Positions 30,065 to 39,463 of a DNA stretch of 48,981 nucleotides are shown in pieces. The DNA is from Candidatus Saccharimonadota bacterium. GTDB lineage: Bacteria; Patescibacteriota; Saccharimonadia; Saccharimonadales; Saccharimonadaceae. The stretch's first letter is position 1. Each line of letters begins with the position of its first letter. The DNA lies in NCBI GenBank assembly GCA_017545485.1, contig JAFWMY010000001.1, forward strand, positions 1 to 48,981, read 5' to 3'. Under the pieces are notes generated by a model that did not search any database, was not told the DNA's origin, and saw only the letters and a program-made list of their open reading frames with translations. The position numbers were made by a program, and so were the translations under genes.

Positions 30065-30466
30065 ATGTCATTACAATCTACAGATCAAGTTGCTGACCTT
30101 ATTACGCGAATTCGTAATGCAGTAATGGTAGGCAAAAATGAAATCCTCGTCCCGACTTCTAAATTGAAAGCTGGGGTGGTGGATGTATTAGTTAAAAATG
30201 GTTACATTGCTAACTGTGAAGCAATTGATGGCACACCACGTGGTATGCTAAAAGTCACTATTCACGAAGCTGGCACAAATGCCAAGATTAACGAGATTAC
30301 CAAGGTATCTAAACCTGGTCGTCGTGTTTACTCGTCAGCGGACGATATCCCAACGATTAAGTCTGGCCGTGGTTTAGTGATTGTTTCTACATCACAAGGC
30401 TTGATGACTGGACGTGAAGCTAAGAAAAATCGTCTAGGTGGCGAAATCTTAGTAAAGGTTTGGTAA
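30065..30466 (+). CDS. rpsH: 30S ribosomal protein S8
   Basis: 133 aa. S8 binds the central domain of 16S rRNA and in E. coli represses spc. STDQVADLITRIRNAVMVGK, VLVKNGYIANCEAIDG, KVSKPGRRVYSSADDIP and the conserved C-terminus STSQGLMTGREAKKNRLGGE. SD AAAGGAG. Last gene before the operon break. Confidence 0.97.
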   Translation: MSLQSTDQVADLITRIRNAVMVGKNEILVPTSKLKAGVVDVLVKNGYIANCEAIDGTPRGMLKVTIHEAGTNAKINEITKVSKPGRRVYSSADDIPTIKSGRGLVIVSTSQGLMTGREAKKNRLGGEILVKVW

Positions 30467-30484
30467 TAAGGACTAGGCCGAATA

Positions 30485-30515
30485 AAAAATAACCCTTCGG
30501 GGTTATTTTTTTTGT
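30485..30515 (+). terminator. Strong terminator after rpsH
   Basis: AAAAATAACCC-TTCG-GGGTTATTTTT with a following T-run (stem 30485-30495 with 30500-30510). It ends the first half of the split ribosomal operon. Confidence 0.92.
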
Positions 30516-30683
30516 TCTCTGAAAATGCAGCGGAAGAAGTGTTAGAACCTGATGACTATGAACAATTGGCAACATATAACGATGAATATGCGACTGCATT
30601 TATAAACTATCATAAACCAGTAGATCCTTGATGCAGGTTTGTTTGCAGTAGGACGACGCGAAGAAGAAGTAATAGCTAAATAA
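30512..30683 (+). pseudogene. Frameshifted gene remnant after the rpsH terminator
   Basis: From 30512 a frame reads LFSENAAEEVLEPDDYEQLA and continues to NYHKPVDP before a TGA at 30629. Shifted by +1 it continues at once with DAGLFAVGRREEEVIAK and a TAA at 30681. The acidic, protein-like composition on both sides of the break suggests the C-terminal end of a decayed gene. No SD or ATG start. The rest of the 361-nt gap holds a hairpin, a second terminator and the promoter of the polysaccharide locus. Confidence 0.4.
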
Positions 30684-30718
30684 AACGTTAGATTATATTA
30701 ACTTATAATCTGTACGTT
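30684..30718. repeat. Long imperfect hairpin
   Basis: AACGT-T-AGATTATA (30684-30697) pairs with TATAATCT-GT-ACGTT (30704-30718) around a 6-nt loop. It lies between the gene remnant and the next terminator and may be part of a former mobile or regulatory element. Confidence 0.45.
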
Positions 30719-30724
30719 ATAACA

Positions 30725-30749
30725 AAATCCCTCTTAGTGAGGGATTTTT
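30725..30749 (+). terminator. Second terminator before the polysaccharide locus
   Basis: AAATCCCTC-TTAGT-GAGGGATTT and T-run (30725-30749). Confidence 0.85.
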
Positions 30750-30765
30750 GTTAGCATAAACATAA

Positions 30766-30794
30766 TTGACTTTTGAGGGGATAAAGTATATATT
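30766..30794 (+). promoter_or_regulatory. Promoter of the polysaccharide locus
   Basis: TTGACT (30766-30771), 17-nt spacer, TATATT (30789-30794). Just downstream, GGTAT-TTTT-ATACC (30804-30817) forms a dyad at the expected start, a possible operator, followed by the SD GGAG of the first gene. Confidence 0.65.
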
Positions 30795-30827
30795 ATATAT
30801 AGTGGTATTTTTATACCGTGGAGTAAT

Positions 30828-31994
30828 ATGCCAAAAAATAATGCGAGAAAAATTACCGATAAAAGTGATGCTGCGACAACCGCAAAGAAATTTTTGATGG
30901 TCGGGCCTAAGACAAAGGCTGTAGTTAATTTTCGTGGCGATTTACTATGTGATATTAAGAAAAAAGGCTACGAAGTTGTAGTTGTAGTTCCGGAAAACGA
31001 AAATAAAAGTTTTTTTAAAGAAAATGGTATTAAAGTTCGTTTAGTCAGTCTAAATAAGAATTCTTTATCGGTATTCGGTGCTTTTTCATATTATCGTAAT
31101 CTTAAGAGGATTATTAGAGACGAAGCTCCGGATAAAGTTCTTTCCTTTACAATTAAACCTGTAATTTTTGGTTCTATTGCTGCAAATCGTGCTGGTGTGA
31201 AAGAAATCTACTCGTTGATTTGTGGGCTTGGTATGATTTTTTCTTCTGATACGCTAAAAATGCATGTTTTAAGATTCGTAGGTAGTCATTTGTACAAATA
31301 CGCTTTAAAATACAACAAAAAAGTAATATTCCAAAACCGTGACGATATAAACGAATTTGTGGCTAGGGAGTTAGTTAAGCGTAGTCAATGCGAACTTGTG
31401 AATGGTTCGGGCGTGAATTTGAAGAAATTCACCCGCAACAAATTGCCAAAAGGCAAAGTCAGCTTTTTGATGGTTTCACGTGTTATTAGAGAAAAGGGTG
31501 TTTTGGAATATTTTAAGGCTGCTAAAATCGTAAAAGAAAAGTATCCTGACGTGACATTTTCATATATTGGCGCAATTGATAAGAACAAAAATGCAATTAG
31601 CATGGATGAACTTAGATCTTTTATTGACGAAGGTGTAATTGAGTATATTTCTGAGACAAACCATGTAGAAAAATATGTAGGAAATTGTAGCGTATTTGTG
31701 CTGCCAACATATTATCGTGAGGGGATACCCCGTACGTTACTTGAGGCAATGGCAATGGGGAGGCCGATCCTTACTACGAATACGCCTGGTTGTCGTGAAA
31801 CCATTATAGAAGGTGAAAATGGTTATTTTGTAAAAGTGAAGCGCGCTAATGATCTTGCTAATAAAATTATTTTTATGATAGAACATAAATCCGATTTGCA
31901 GAAGATGGGCGACAAGTCATATCAAATGTGTTTGGAGAAGTTTACGATTGAGATTGTTGATGAGCGAATGTTTGAAATTATGGAGGTAAAGTAG
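30828..31994 (+). CDS. Glycosyltransferase family 4 (CapM/PglA-like)
   Basis: 388 aa, GGAG 6 nt before the ATG. GT-B fold. An N-terminal ~20-aa Lys/Asp/Thr segment precedes the Rossmann start FLMVGPKTKAVVNFRGDLL. The C-terminal donor domain has VSRVIREKGVLEYFKAAKIV and the GT4 E-x7-E region REGIPRTLLEAMAMGRPILT, then GCRETIIEGENG. Closest in appearance to transferases adding GlcNAc/GalNAc-type sugars to lipid-linked intermediates. First gene of the locus; its stop abuts the next ATG. Confidence 0.9.
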   Translation: MPKNNARKITDKSDAATTAKKFLMVGPKTKAVVNFRGDLLCDIKKKGYEVVVVVPENENKSFFKENGIKVRLVSLNKNSLSVFGAFSYYRNLKRIIRDEAPDKVLSFTIKPVIFGSIAANRAGVKEIYSLICGLGMIFSSDTLKMHVLRFVGSHLYKYALKYNKKVIFQNRDDINEFVARELVKRSQCELVNGSGVNLKKFTRNKLPKGKVSFLMVSRVIREKGVLEYFKAAKIVKEKYPDVTFSYIGAIDKNKNAISMDELRSFIDEGVIEYISETNHVEKYVGNCSVFVLPTYYREGIPRTLLEAMAMGRPILTTNTPGCRETIIEGENGYFVKVKRANDLANKIIFMIEHKSDLQKMGDKSYQMCLEKFTIEIVDERMFEIMEVK

Positions 31995-32498
31995 ATGTAT
32001 TTAGTTTTTTCTATGATAGAGAAAGGTATAAGGGGTGCGAAGATAATTTCTAAATTAGCGTATTACAAGATGAAATACGGGAAAAGACTAAAAGTTGGGA
32101 AAAATGTCCATTTTAGAAAAGGATTTATTATTAATATTTCCAAGAATGGTTATGTTGAAATTGGTGATGGTACGTTTTTTAACAATTATTGTTCAATTAA
32201 TTGCCATGACCAGATTATAATTGGAAGGAATAATTTGTTTGGGGAGGGTGTGAGGATATATGATCATAATCATATTTTTAATAAAAAAAATATTGATATG
32301 GAAAAGAGTTTTAAATGTTGTCCTATTGTGATAGGGGATAATAATTGGTTTGGAAGTAATGTGATTATTCTAAGTAAAGCAAAGGTTGGTAATGATAATG
32401 TAGTTGGTGCCGGTGTTATTTTGAACCAACGATATGATTCTGGGTCAGTAATAAAAATTGCCGATAGCTTAGATATAAAAAAGAGGTTGTATGAATGA
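31995..32498 (+). CDS. Hexapeptide-repeat acyltransferase (WcaF/CapG-like)
   Basis: 167 aa. Left-handed beta-helix repeats from about residue 35 (VGKNVHFRKG, IGDGTFFNNYCSINC, IGRNNLFGEGV) with the acetyl-CoA transferase feature DHNHIFN (catalytic His candidates near 91-94) and IGDNNWFGSNVIILS. Probably O-acetylates a sugar of the repeat unit. Directly follows the first glycosyltransferase with no gap. Confidence 0.88.
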   Translation: MYLVFSMIEKGIRGAKIISKLAYYKMKYGKRLKVGKNVHFRKGFIINISKNGYVEIGDGTFFNNYCSINCHDQIIIGRNNLFGEGVRIYDHNHIFNKKNIDMEKSFKCCPIVIGDNNWFGSNVIILSKAKVGNDNVVGAGVILNQRYDSGSVIKIADSLDIKKRLYE

Positions 32499-32573
32499 TA
32501 TGAGCGTAGCTATGAGACACTATAGTATAAAATGCATGCAGAAAATAATAAACGATTGGCGGTGGAGCAGTTA

Positions 32574-34019
32574 ATGCGAGGCGATTCTAGAATAAAAAGT
32601 AGAAGCATTTTGCCTATCGTTGTTGTATTTTTAAACATTCTTTTTATTGTAATAGCAATAATCTGGTTTTTTTCTTTAAGCGAATCTACATTTGATTGGT
32701 CCACGCAACGTTATATCGTTTCGTTTTTTACTACTGTTTTATTTGTTTTTAATCTGATTGCTAATAAGAAAAGGCAAGTTCGTTTTTTTTCGTTATATGG
32801 TGTGTTCTTCTTGTTTTTTGCCCTTTTTAACTTTGGTCAGTGTTTTTTGTGGGCATTTGGTATTCATTTAGAAAAGGAAATTGGCGAAATATCTGCATAC
32901 GGCGTGTATTTGTATGATGAGAGTATAATCAAGGCTGAATTATTGTCTGCTATTGCAATAATAGCATTTAATACTGGGAACCTGTTGCAAAGGAGGCATT
33001 CTTGTGATAATGATTCTGAAAAAGAGAATAATAGCGAGCATGCTGAAATATTAAAAGTAATTGGCTTAATATTGTTTATTCCTTCCTATTGTGTAACTAT
33101 GTATTTGGCTATATCAAAAATGAATATGTCTTTAGAATATGGATATTTAAATGCGAGTATAGCTACCGATTCGACGGCTAATACTTTGTTGGTATGTATA
33201 CAACGACTATTTGTACCTTCAATTTTTTGTATTATTATTGGGTATAAATATAATAAAAAGGTGTTTTTGCTGATGGTTATGTTATTTTTGTCATATATGA
33301 TGGTTGGTATCGTGACTGGAGATAGGGGCGAATGGCTATATTCTTTATGTTTGCTTGCTTTGATATATCACGAGAAGATAAAAGCTATAAGGTTTAAACA
33401 ATGGATTATAATAGGGGTAGTTGGTCTTATTGCTTTAACTGTACTAAGTTCAATCAGAGATAATAGAAATGACACAAAAACATTTGTTTCATTGAATACA
33501 AATTATTCATTGTCTGATAATGCTGTTACTGAAAGTATTTCAGAGATGGGTAGTAGCATGCAGGTAGCTGGGGTTATTATACAAGCTGGCGACAATCCTT
33601 ATCCGTATGGTAATACGTATCTCTTGTCGTTGTTAGGTGTTTTTTCGGATAAGGTTGTGAGGTTTTTTGTTCCAGATTACGTGGATTTGAATTCTTGGTT
33701 CAGTAAAGATTATCTTCATTTGAATGGTTGGGGGGCCGGCTTTTCGTTTGTCGCGGAGGCATATATGAATAGTGGAGTGCTTGGATCAATAGCTATTTTT
33801 ATAATCTTTGGATACTTTATTTCTAAAGTAATGACTAATAGAAAAAATGATTTAGAGTACATTATTGCTATTATTGTTTTTATTGGAGCAATAGGGTTAG
33901 TAAGAGGCACGATGTCATATAATTTGAAGATTTTATTCTTTGATTTGGCGGCGATTGGTTTATTGTATAGTATTATAAAAAATAAGGTTAGTAGGAGAAC
34001 ACTATGCGAAAGCCGTTAG
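32574..34019 (+). CDS. O-antigen/capsule polymerase-like membrane protein (Wzy)
   Basis: 481 aa from ATG 32574, chosen for GGTGGAG 6 nt upstream; an earlier in-frame ATG at 32532 exists. About 11-12 TM helices spread through the protein, with a large extracytoplasmic region around residues 290-370 (SSIRDNRNDTKTF, DYVDLNSWFSKDYLHLNGWG). Wzy proteins polymerise lipid-linked repeat units outside the membrane; they are poorly conserved, so the call rests on topology, size and position between glycosyltransferases. Overlaps the next gene by 16 nt. Confidence 0.75.
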   Translation: MRGDSRIKSRSILPIVVVFLNILFIVIAIIWFFSLSESTFDWSTQRYIVSFFTTVLFVFNLIANKKRQVRFFSLYGVFFLFFALFNFGQCFLWAFGIHLEKEIGEISAYGVYLYDESIIKAELLSAIAIIAFNTGNLLQRRHSCDNDSEKENNSEHAEILKVIGLILFIPSYCVTMYLAISKMNMSLEYGYLNASIATDSTANTLLVCIQRLFVPSIFCIIIGYKYNKKVFLLMVMLFLSYMMVGIVTGDRGEWLYSLCLLALIYHEKIKAIRFKQWIIIGVVGLIALTVLSSIRDNRNDTKTFVSLNTNYSLSDNAVTESISEMGSSMQVAGVIIQAGDNPYPYGNTYLLSLLGVFSDKVVRFFVPDYVDLNSWFSKDYLHLNGWGAGFSFVAEAYMNSGVLGSIAIFIIFGYFISKVMTNRKNDLEYIIAIIVFIGAIGLVRGTMSYNLKILFFDLAAIGLLYSIIKNKVSRRTLCESR

Positions 34020-34798
34020 TTTCCGTGGTGATGTCAGAGTATAATACTGATCCGTTTTTCTTCCATGAGAGCGTGCGAAGTATCTTGGGGCAGTCTTATG
34101 AGGATTTTGAATTAATCATTGTTGATGATTGTGGTAATAACGATATTGATGATTTATTGAAGCTATATTCGGACGACAAAAGGATTATTGTAATTAGAAA
34201 TAAAAAGAATTGTGGATTGGCAAGGTCATTGAATAGAGGGGTTAAGAAAGCTAGAGGAAAATATATTATTCGAATGGACACTGACGATATTATGATGCCA
34301 GACAGAATAAAAAAGCAAGTTGAGTTTGCCGAGCATCATCCTGAGTATGCCATAATTGGCGGTAGATATATTTTATTCGATGGGGAGAAGGAATATGGAG
34401 TTATGGGAGTTCCTGGCGAGAAAAGCAAGGAAGACTTATTACCAGGTACTCCTTTTGCTCATCCTACATTGATTATTCATAAAGATGCATTGCTGAAAAA
34501 CAATGGGTATCCTAGTTATGAACGTTGCGAAGATTATGCTATGGAACTAGGGTTATATATAAGTGGCTATAAAGGATATGTGATGAATGATGTTTTAATA
34601 AAGTATCGTCAAGACAAGAATGGCTATTTGAAGAAGAGATATAAATATCGTGTAGAGGGATTCCAGATGAGAAAGAAATACTTTCGCAAGTTGGGAGTTC
34701 CGCGTTTGAAATGGTTGGCGTATAGTGCAAAGCCACTATTTGTTGGTCTGATTCCTAAGCGTCTTTTGAAACAATATCACGAGAAAGGGAATTCATGA
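34004..34798 (+). CDS. Glycosyltransferase family 2
   Basis: 264 aa, GT-A fold. VSVVMSEYNTDPFFFHESVR at the N-terminus, DFELIIVDDCG, NCGLARSLNRGVKKARGKYI and the metal-binding DxD MDTDD (about 93-97). ERCEDYAMELGL near residue 185 supplies the probable catalytic ED. Soluble. Overlaps its neighbours on both sides (16 nt and ATGA), so strongly coupled. Confidence 0.92.
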   Translation: MRKPLVSVVMSEYNTDPFFFHESVRSILGQSYEDFELIIVDDCGNNDIDDLLKLYSDDKRIIVIRNKKNCGLARSLNRGVKKARGKYIIRMDTDDIMMPDRIKKQVEFAEHHPEYAIIGGRYILFDGEKEYGVMGVPGEKSKEDLLPGTPFAHPTLIIHKDALLKNNGYPSYERCEDYAMELGLYISGYKGYVMNDVLIKYRQDKNGYLKKRYKYRVEGFQMRKKYFRKLGVPRLKWLAYSAKPLFVGLIPKRLLKQYHEKGNS

Positions 34799-35880
34799 GA
34801 ATAGTTTTTAATCTTGGTGTATTTCGTCGTGGTGGAGCAGAAAGAGTGATAACAAATCTATCCAATGGACTTGCAGATGACAACGAAGTTTATATTATGA
34901 TCACTGGAATAGTGGATGATCCTTATGTTGTAAATGATAAAGTAAAAATGTTGGATTTAGATGAGGGGGGTTATCTCTGTAATCCTATAGTACGTAATGC
35001 TAGAAGGATAAGAAAAATGAAGAAGATGTTACTAGCTATTCAGCCCGATGTTGTGGTGTCTTTTTTGCCGAGCCCGTCATATAGAGTGCTGTTTTTGAAG
35101 AAAAAGATAAACTGCAAGGTGATTGTTTCGGATAGAAATGACCCTCGGCATGAATATAAGAGCTTGATTAATAGAATACTATGTAAATGGCTATATAAGC
35201 GCGCAGATGGCTTTGTATTCCAAACTAATGAACAAAAAAACTTTTTCTCAAAAGCTATTCAGGAACATTCCGTCGTAATTCCGAATCCATTAAAAAGTGA
35301 GTTTTTAAATTCTGCTGTCGATGAGAGAAAGAAAAATACTATTATCAGTGTTGGTAGATTTCATAAGCAGAAGAATCAGAGGTTATTAATTGATGCTTTC
35401 TATGAGATATCTCTGAAATATAAGAATTATAAACTAAAAATATTTGGACATGGGCCGTTGGAGAAAGAACTATCGGATTACATTAAAAGGCTTGGTATGG
35501 TTGATAAGATTATGATTCATAAGCCAGTGGAAGATATAAAGAAAGAGCTTTCGGAATCTAGAATTTTTGTGATGACTTCGGATTATGAGGGAATGCCTAA
35601 TGCACTTATGGAGGCGATGGCTTGTGGGCTTCCGTGTATTTCTACCGATTGTCCTTGCGGAGGTCCGCGTGAATTGATAAAGGATGGTGTGAACGGAATC
35701 TTGTTTGGAGTTGGAGATAAGAATCAACTTATCGCTAAGCTTGAAGTATTGATAGAGGATGATGGGCTAAGAAAAAAACTTGGACGAGAAGCTAAGAAAA
35801 TATGTGATAAAATGAATCCTGAAGAGATTTGTAAACGGTGGAAAAAGTATATAACGGAGATTGTAAATGGGAAGAATTGA
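34795..35880 (+). CDS. Glycosyltransferase family 4
   Basis: 361 aa. MRIVFNLGVFRRGGAERVIT (GGAER acceptor loop), VVSFLPSPSYRV, donor domain start IISVGRFHKQKNQRLLIDAF (about 181-200), IFGHGPLEKEL, and the E-x7-E motif YEGMPNALMEAMACGLPCIS. Similar to GalNAc/galactosyl GT4 enzymes of capsule loci. The ATGA start overlaps the previous stop; overlaps the next gene by 14 nt. Confidence 0.92.
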   Translation: MRIVFNLGVFRRGGAERVITNLSNGLADDNEVYIMITGIVDDPYVVNDKVKMLDLDEGGYLCNPIVRNARRIRKMKKMLLAIQPDVVVSFLPSPSYRVLFLKKKINCKVIVSDRNDPRHEYKSLINRILCKWLYKRADGFVFQTNEQKNFFSKAIQEHSVVIPNPLKSEFLNSAVDERKKNTIISVGRFHKQKNQRLLIDAFYEISLKYKNYKLKIFGHGPLEKELSDYIKRLGMVDKIMIHKPVEDIKKELSESRIFVMTSDYEGMPNALMEAMACGLPCISTDCPCGGPRELIKDGVNGILFGVGDKNQLIAKLEVLIEDDGLRKKLGREAKKICDKMNPEEICKRWKKYITEIVNGKN

Positions 35881-36772
35881 GAAAATAATTAGAAGGGTTT
35901 ATAAGAAAATTGGTTCAAGAACTGGTTTTTTGGTGTCGGATGAAAAATACATCAAAAATGAGTGGAAGCTAAATATGGATTATCCATTGGATTTGGCAAG
36001 CCCTAAGACTTTTAACGAGAAGTTGCAGTGGCTTAAATTGCATGATAGAAAAGACATCTATACTACAATGGTGGATAAGTTTCAAGCGAAAAAGTATGTG
36101 GCAGACATTATTGGTGAGGAATATATTATTCCTACGTTGGGGGTGTATGATAGATTTGATGATATAAATTTTGATAATTTACCAAATAAATTTGTGATTA
36201 AATGCACGCACGATTCTGGCGGGCTAGTAATATGTAGAGATAAAACTAAATTAGATATATTTTCAACAAAAAAAATAATAGAGAGAAACTTAAAGAGAAA
36301 TTATTATTATTGCGGGCGTGAGTGGCCGTATAAGAATGTGAAGCCGCGAATAATTGTGGAGCGTTATCTAGAAGATGTGAGTAGCAAGACAATGCGAGAT
36401 TATAAATTCTTTTGCTTTAATGGTGAGCCGAAAATAATGTACTTATCGGAAGGCTTAGAAGATCACAGAACAGCTAGAATGAGCTTTTATGATATGAACA
36501 TGGACTTAGTTGATTGTAGGCGGAGCGATTATAAGCCTTTGGGCTATAAGCCTAAACAACCAATTAATTTTAAGAAGATGAAGAAGTTTAGTGCTATGTT
36601 ATCTGAAGATATACCACATGTGCGAGTAGATTGGTATGAGGTGAATGGGAAATTGTATTTTGGGGAACTAACTTTTACAACTCGTTCTGGTTTTATCCCA
36701 TTTTCGAATAAAGAATGGGATGATAGATTGGGTGATATGATAGAATTGCCAAAATTGGAAGGAAGATCCTGA
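35867..36772 (+). CDS. TupA-like ATP-grasp protein
   Basis: 301 aa. Matches the TupA-like ATPgrasp family: PKTFNEKLQWLKLHDRKDIY, VDKFQAKKYVADIIGEEYII, FVIKCTHDSGGLVICRDKT, DYKFFCFNGEPKIM, RVDWYEVNGKLYFGELTFTT. Such enzymes join an amino acid or related acid to a polymer (TupA: teichuronopeptide) or decorate capsule sugars. With UDP-uronic acid genes in the same locus, an amide-linked uronic acid modification is a reasonable inference. Confidence 0.9.
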   Translation: MGRIEKIIRRVYKKIGSRTGFLVSDEKYIKNEWKLNMDYPLDLASPKTFNEKLQWLKLHDRKDIYTTMVDKFQAKKYVADIIGEEYIIPTLGVYDRFDDINFDNLPNKFVIKCTHDSGGLVICRDKTKLDIFSTKKIIERNLKRNYYYCGREWPYKNVKPRIIVERYLEDVSSKTMRDYKFFCFNGEPKIMYLSEGLEDHRTARMSFYDMNMDLVDCRRSDYKPLGYKPKQPINFKKMKKFSAMLSEDIPHVRVDWYEVNGKLYFGELTFTTRSGFIPFSNKEWDDRLGDMIELPKLEGRS

Positions 36773-36812
36773 TGTTATGTATTGAGTTGGCTAGTGAATT
36801 GGAGGATAATAC

Positions 36813-37820
36813 GTGAAGAAGGTACCCTATTTTAGTATAATAATGCCGGTTTATAATACTGAAAAATATATACGTGATTCAATAGACTCTGTTATTGGGC
36901 AGGATTTTGATGATTGGGAGTTAATAGTTGTGGACGATGGTTCACCGGACAAGGCTGGTAAGATTGCTGATGAATACAAATCTGATAAAATAAAGGTAAT
37001 CCACAAAGAAAACGGTGGGACCTTAATGGCTAGACAGACGGCTATAGGCTATGCTAGAGGTAAATTTATTCTATTCATTGATTCGGATGATTATTTTTTG
37101 AATGGAGCTTTGGAACACATTCATTCTATTTTGGAAAACAATAAGTGTGAAATGCTGATTTTTGATTATATCCGAGTATCTTCGCCTACGAATCGTATGG
37201 AGATAATTAAAGATGGGAGCCCTAGGATTATTAAGGGGAAGAATGAAATTTTGAAAACTATTGTTTATGATAGCTCGATGAACAATCTGTGGAGAAAGGC
37301 TATTAAGGCATCGTGTTTTGATAAGTGGAAGGATTATTCGAAGTTTAGTCATATTTTTATGGGTGAAGATTTGCTATTAACTCTAGATATTATAGAGCGG
37401 GTCGATTCGCTTATTTTAGATAAAAGTAAATTATATGGATATAGGATTAATCAGGATAGTGCGGTGGCAATGGATTTGGAAAAGCCCATTATGCTTGATT
37501 ATTCAGTAAGAGAAAAGGCATATCATATGTTTGTAAAGTATACTAGGCCGTCGGTAAAAGACGAAAAAAACTATGTTAAGTTTTGTCGTAAAATGTTTGT
37601 AATTAGTACCGTAAATAAAATTGCATTTCAAAAAAGCAATTTAGGGATTTATAAAAGAATAAAATCTACATCTTACTATAAAAAGGTTTTAAATAGAAGG
37701 GGAATTTTTGGGGCGGTAGGTATTCGATATACGGTTTTATTTGAGGCTTTTAGACGAAATTATGTTTTTGTAATTAATGCTTACGGTGCGTTTTTAAGGT
37801 GGAAAAAGAAGGCGAGATGA
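36813..37820 (+). CDS. Glycosyltransferase family 2 (EpsJ/CpsJ-like)
   Basis: 335 aa, GTG start at 36813 with GGAGG 7 nt upstream. GT-A: FSIIMPVYNTEKYIRDSIDS, WELIVVDDGSPDKAG, GGTLMARQTAIGYARGKFI and DxD-like FIDSDDYF (about 90-97). GEDLLLTLDI around residue 188 holds the catalytic ED. C-terminal ~80 aa basic and helical, possibly membrane-associated. Its TGA overlaps the start of the flippase gene. Confidence 0.9.
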   Translation: MKKVPYFSIIMPVYNTEKYIRDSIDSVIGQDFDDWELIVVDDGSPDKAGKIADEYKSDKIKVIHKENGGTLMARQTAIGYARGKFILFIDSDDYFLNGALEHIHSILENNKCEMLIFDYIRVSSPTNRMEIIKDGSPRIIKGKNEILKTIVYDSSMNNLWRKAIKASCFDKWKDYSKFSHIFMGEDLLLTLDIIERVDSLILDKSKLYGYRINQDSAVAMDLEKPIMLDYSVREKAYHMFVKYTRPSVKDEKNYVKFCRKMFVISTVNKIAFQKSNLGIYKRIKSTSYYKKVLNRRGIFGAVGIRYTVLFEAFRRNYVFVINAYGAFLRWKKKAR

Positions 37821-39328
37821 GAAAGAAAAGTGCAATACTCAATATCTTGACTTCTATATTTTTTCAGTTAGTTACATTAGTTTGTGGGTTAATTGTTCCT
37901 AGATTGATAATTGGAGCTTATGGCTCCGAAGTGAATGGTTTTGCGAATACAATTACGCAGTTTCTTGCCTTTATAACCTTGTTGCAAGCTGGAGTTGGGC
38001 CGGTTGTCAAATCGATGCTTTACAGGGAAATTGCAAAAAAAGATCAGAATCGCATAAATGGCATTATGAAAAGTGCGGAACTATTTTTTAGAGGTATTGG
38101 TTTGATATCTGTTGGGTATATTATTGTATTATGTATATTTTTGCCTAATACGGTGGGTGATAAATTTGACATTTTTTTCTCCGTGACTTTGATTATCGCG
38201 GTCTCTATATCTACTATAGCTGAGTATTTGTTTGGTATAACATATATGATTTTTCTTCAAGCAGTACAAAAATCTTATATTGTTCATTTGTTGAGCACTT
38301 TTACGAAGCTGGCTAGTACTATCGTGGTTATCATTATGGTACATTTCGACTGCAGTATTGTCTTGGTGAAGGCGATTTCTTCTTTGATTTTTATTATAAA
38401 GCCTATAATGCAATATCTATATGTTCGGCGGAGATATAATGTTGAAACTGGTTCTAATATAGAGCGTATAAAAATTAAACAGAAATGGGATGGTCTTGCA
38501 CAACATGTGGCATATACTATTCATCAGAATACAGATGTGATTGTCTTAAGCTTGTTTTCTACTCTTTCGAACGTTTCAATCTATGGAGTATATAATATGA
38601 TTACGACGGAAATAAAAAGCTTGATAACTGCTTTTTCTGGCGGTCTTGAGGCTGGGTTTGGAGATATAATTGCAAAAAAAGAAAGGAAAAAGTTATTATC
38701 CAGTTTTAGTAAATACGAATCATTTTATATGACATTGGTGTCCATTATCTATCCGTGTACTTTACTACTAATTACACCATTTGTGTCAGTATATACAATA
38801 GGAGTAACTGATGCGAATTATATTCAGGGGGAATTTGGTGTTTTGATTACTATTGCTGCAATGGTTTATGCTATTAGACAGCCATATAATTCTATCGTTT
38901 TGGCTGCTGGGCATTTCAAACAGACTAAGCGAGGTGCAATAGTTGAGGCACTGGTAAATATCGTTCTATCGGTGATTTTAGTATGGAAGTTCGGATTGGT
39001 TGGTGTAGCTATTGGCACTCTAGTCGCGATGTTGATTAGGTCGATAGAATTTATTTATCATACAAATAAACACATTTTAAGGCGGAGCATTTTTGAGAGT
39101 GTGAAGAAAATATTTATTGTGGTCATTGACACAATATTAATTGCACTAATTGTACATTTTATTCCAATGTTAGAAATGAACTCATATTTACACTGGATTA
39201 TGTACGCGATTGAGGTTTTTGCTGTGGCTTTAGTTGTGGTGTTGCCGTTTAACTATTTATTATATAAGGATGATTTTAGGGATTTAAAACGGATGATGAA
39301 AATGGTGGCGAGAAGGAAGCAGGATTAG
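37817..39328 (+). CDS. Polysaccharide flippase (Wzx/MATE-like)
   Basis: 503 aa from ATG 37817 (ATGA overlap with the preceding stop, AAGG upstream); an in-frame alternative starts at 37799. About 12-14 TM helices. SAILNILTSIFFQLVTLVCG and VPRLIIGAYGSEVNGFANTI are typical of Wzx/RfbX-type MVF proteins, as is the second half start DVIVLSLFSTLSNVSIYGVY. Moves lipid-linked repeat units across the membrane for the Wzy polymerase. Last gene of the first transcription block. Confidence 0.9.
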   Translation: MRKKSAILNILTSIFFQLVTLVCGLIVPRLIIGAYGSEVNGFANTITQFLAFITLLQAGVGPVVKSMLYREIAKKDQNRINGIMKSAELFFRGIGLISVGYIIVLCIFLPNTVGDKFDIFFSVTLIIAVSISTIAEYLFGITYMIFLQAVQKSYIVHLLSTFTKLASTIVVIIMVHFDCSIVLVKAISSLIFIIKPIMQYLYVRRRYNVETGSNIERIKIKQKWDGLAQHVAYTIHQNTDVIVLSLFSTLSNVSIYGVYNMITTEIKSLITAFSGGLEAGFGDIIAKKERKKLLSSFSKYESFYMTLVSIIYPCTLLLITPFVSVYTIGVTDANYIQGEFGVLITIAAMVYAIRQPYNSIVLAAGHFKQTKRGAIVEALVNIVLSVILVWKFGLVGVAIGTLVAMLIRSIEFIYHTNKHILRRSIFESVKKIFIVVIDTILIALIVHFIPMLEMNSYLHWIMYAIEVFAVALVVVLPFNYLLYKDDFRDLKRMMKMVARRKQD

Positions 39329-39463
39329 GTTTGTGTGGCGTGTGACTCGATGGATGTTTGGGTTGTAATTTGCTCTTGCTAATTTGAGTGAGCATGAGGG
39401 TTTTAAAAAGGTTGAATTGTTTTTGGTGGTGTGGTAGGGTTTATCATAATAAATAGGAGTTTT

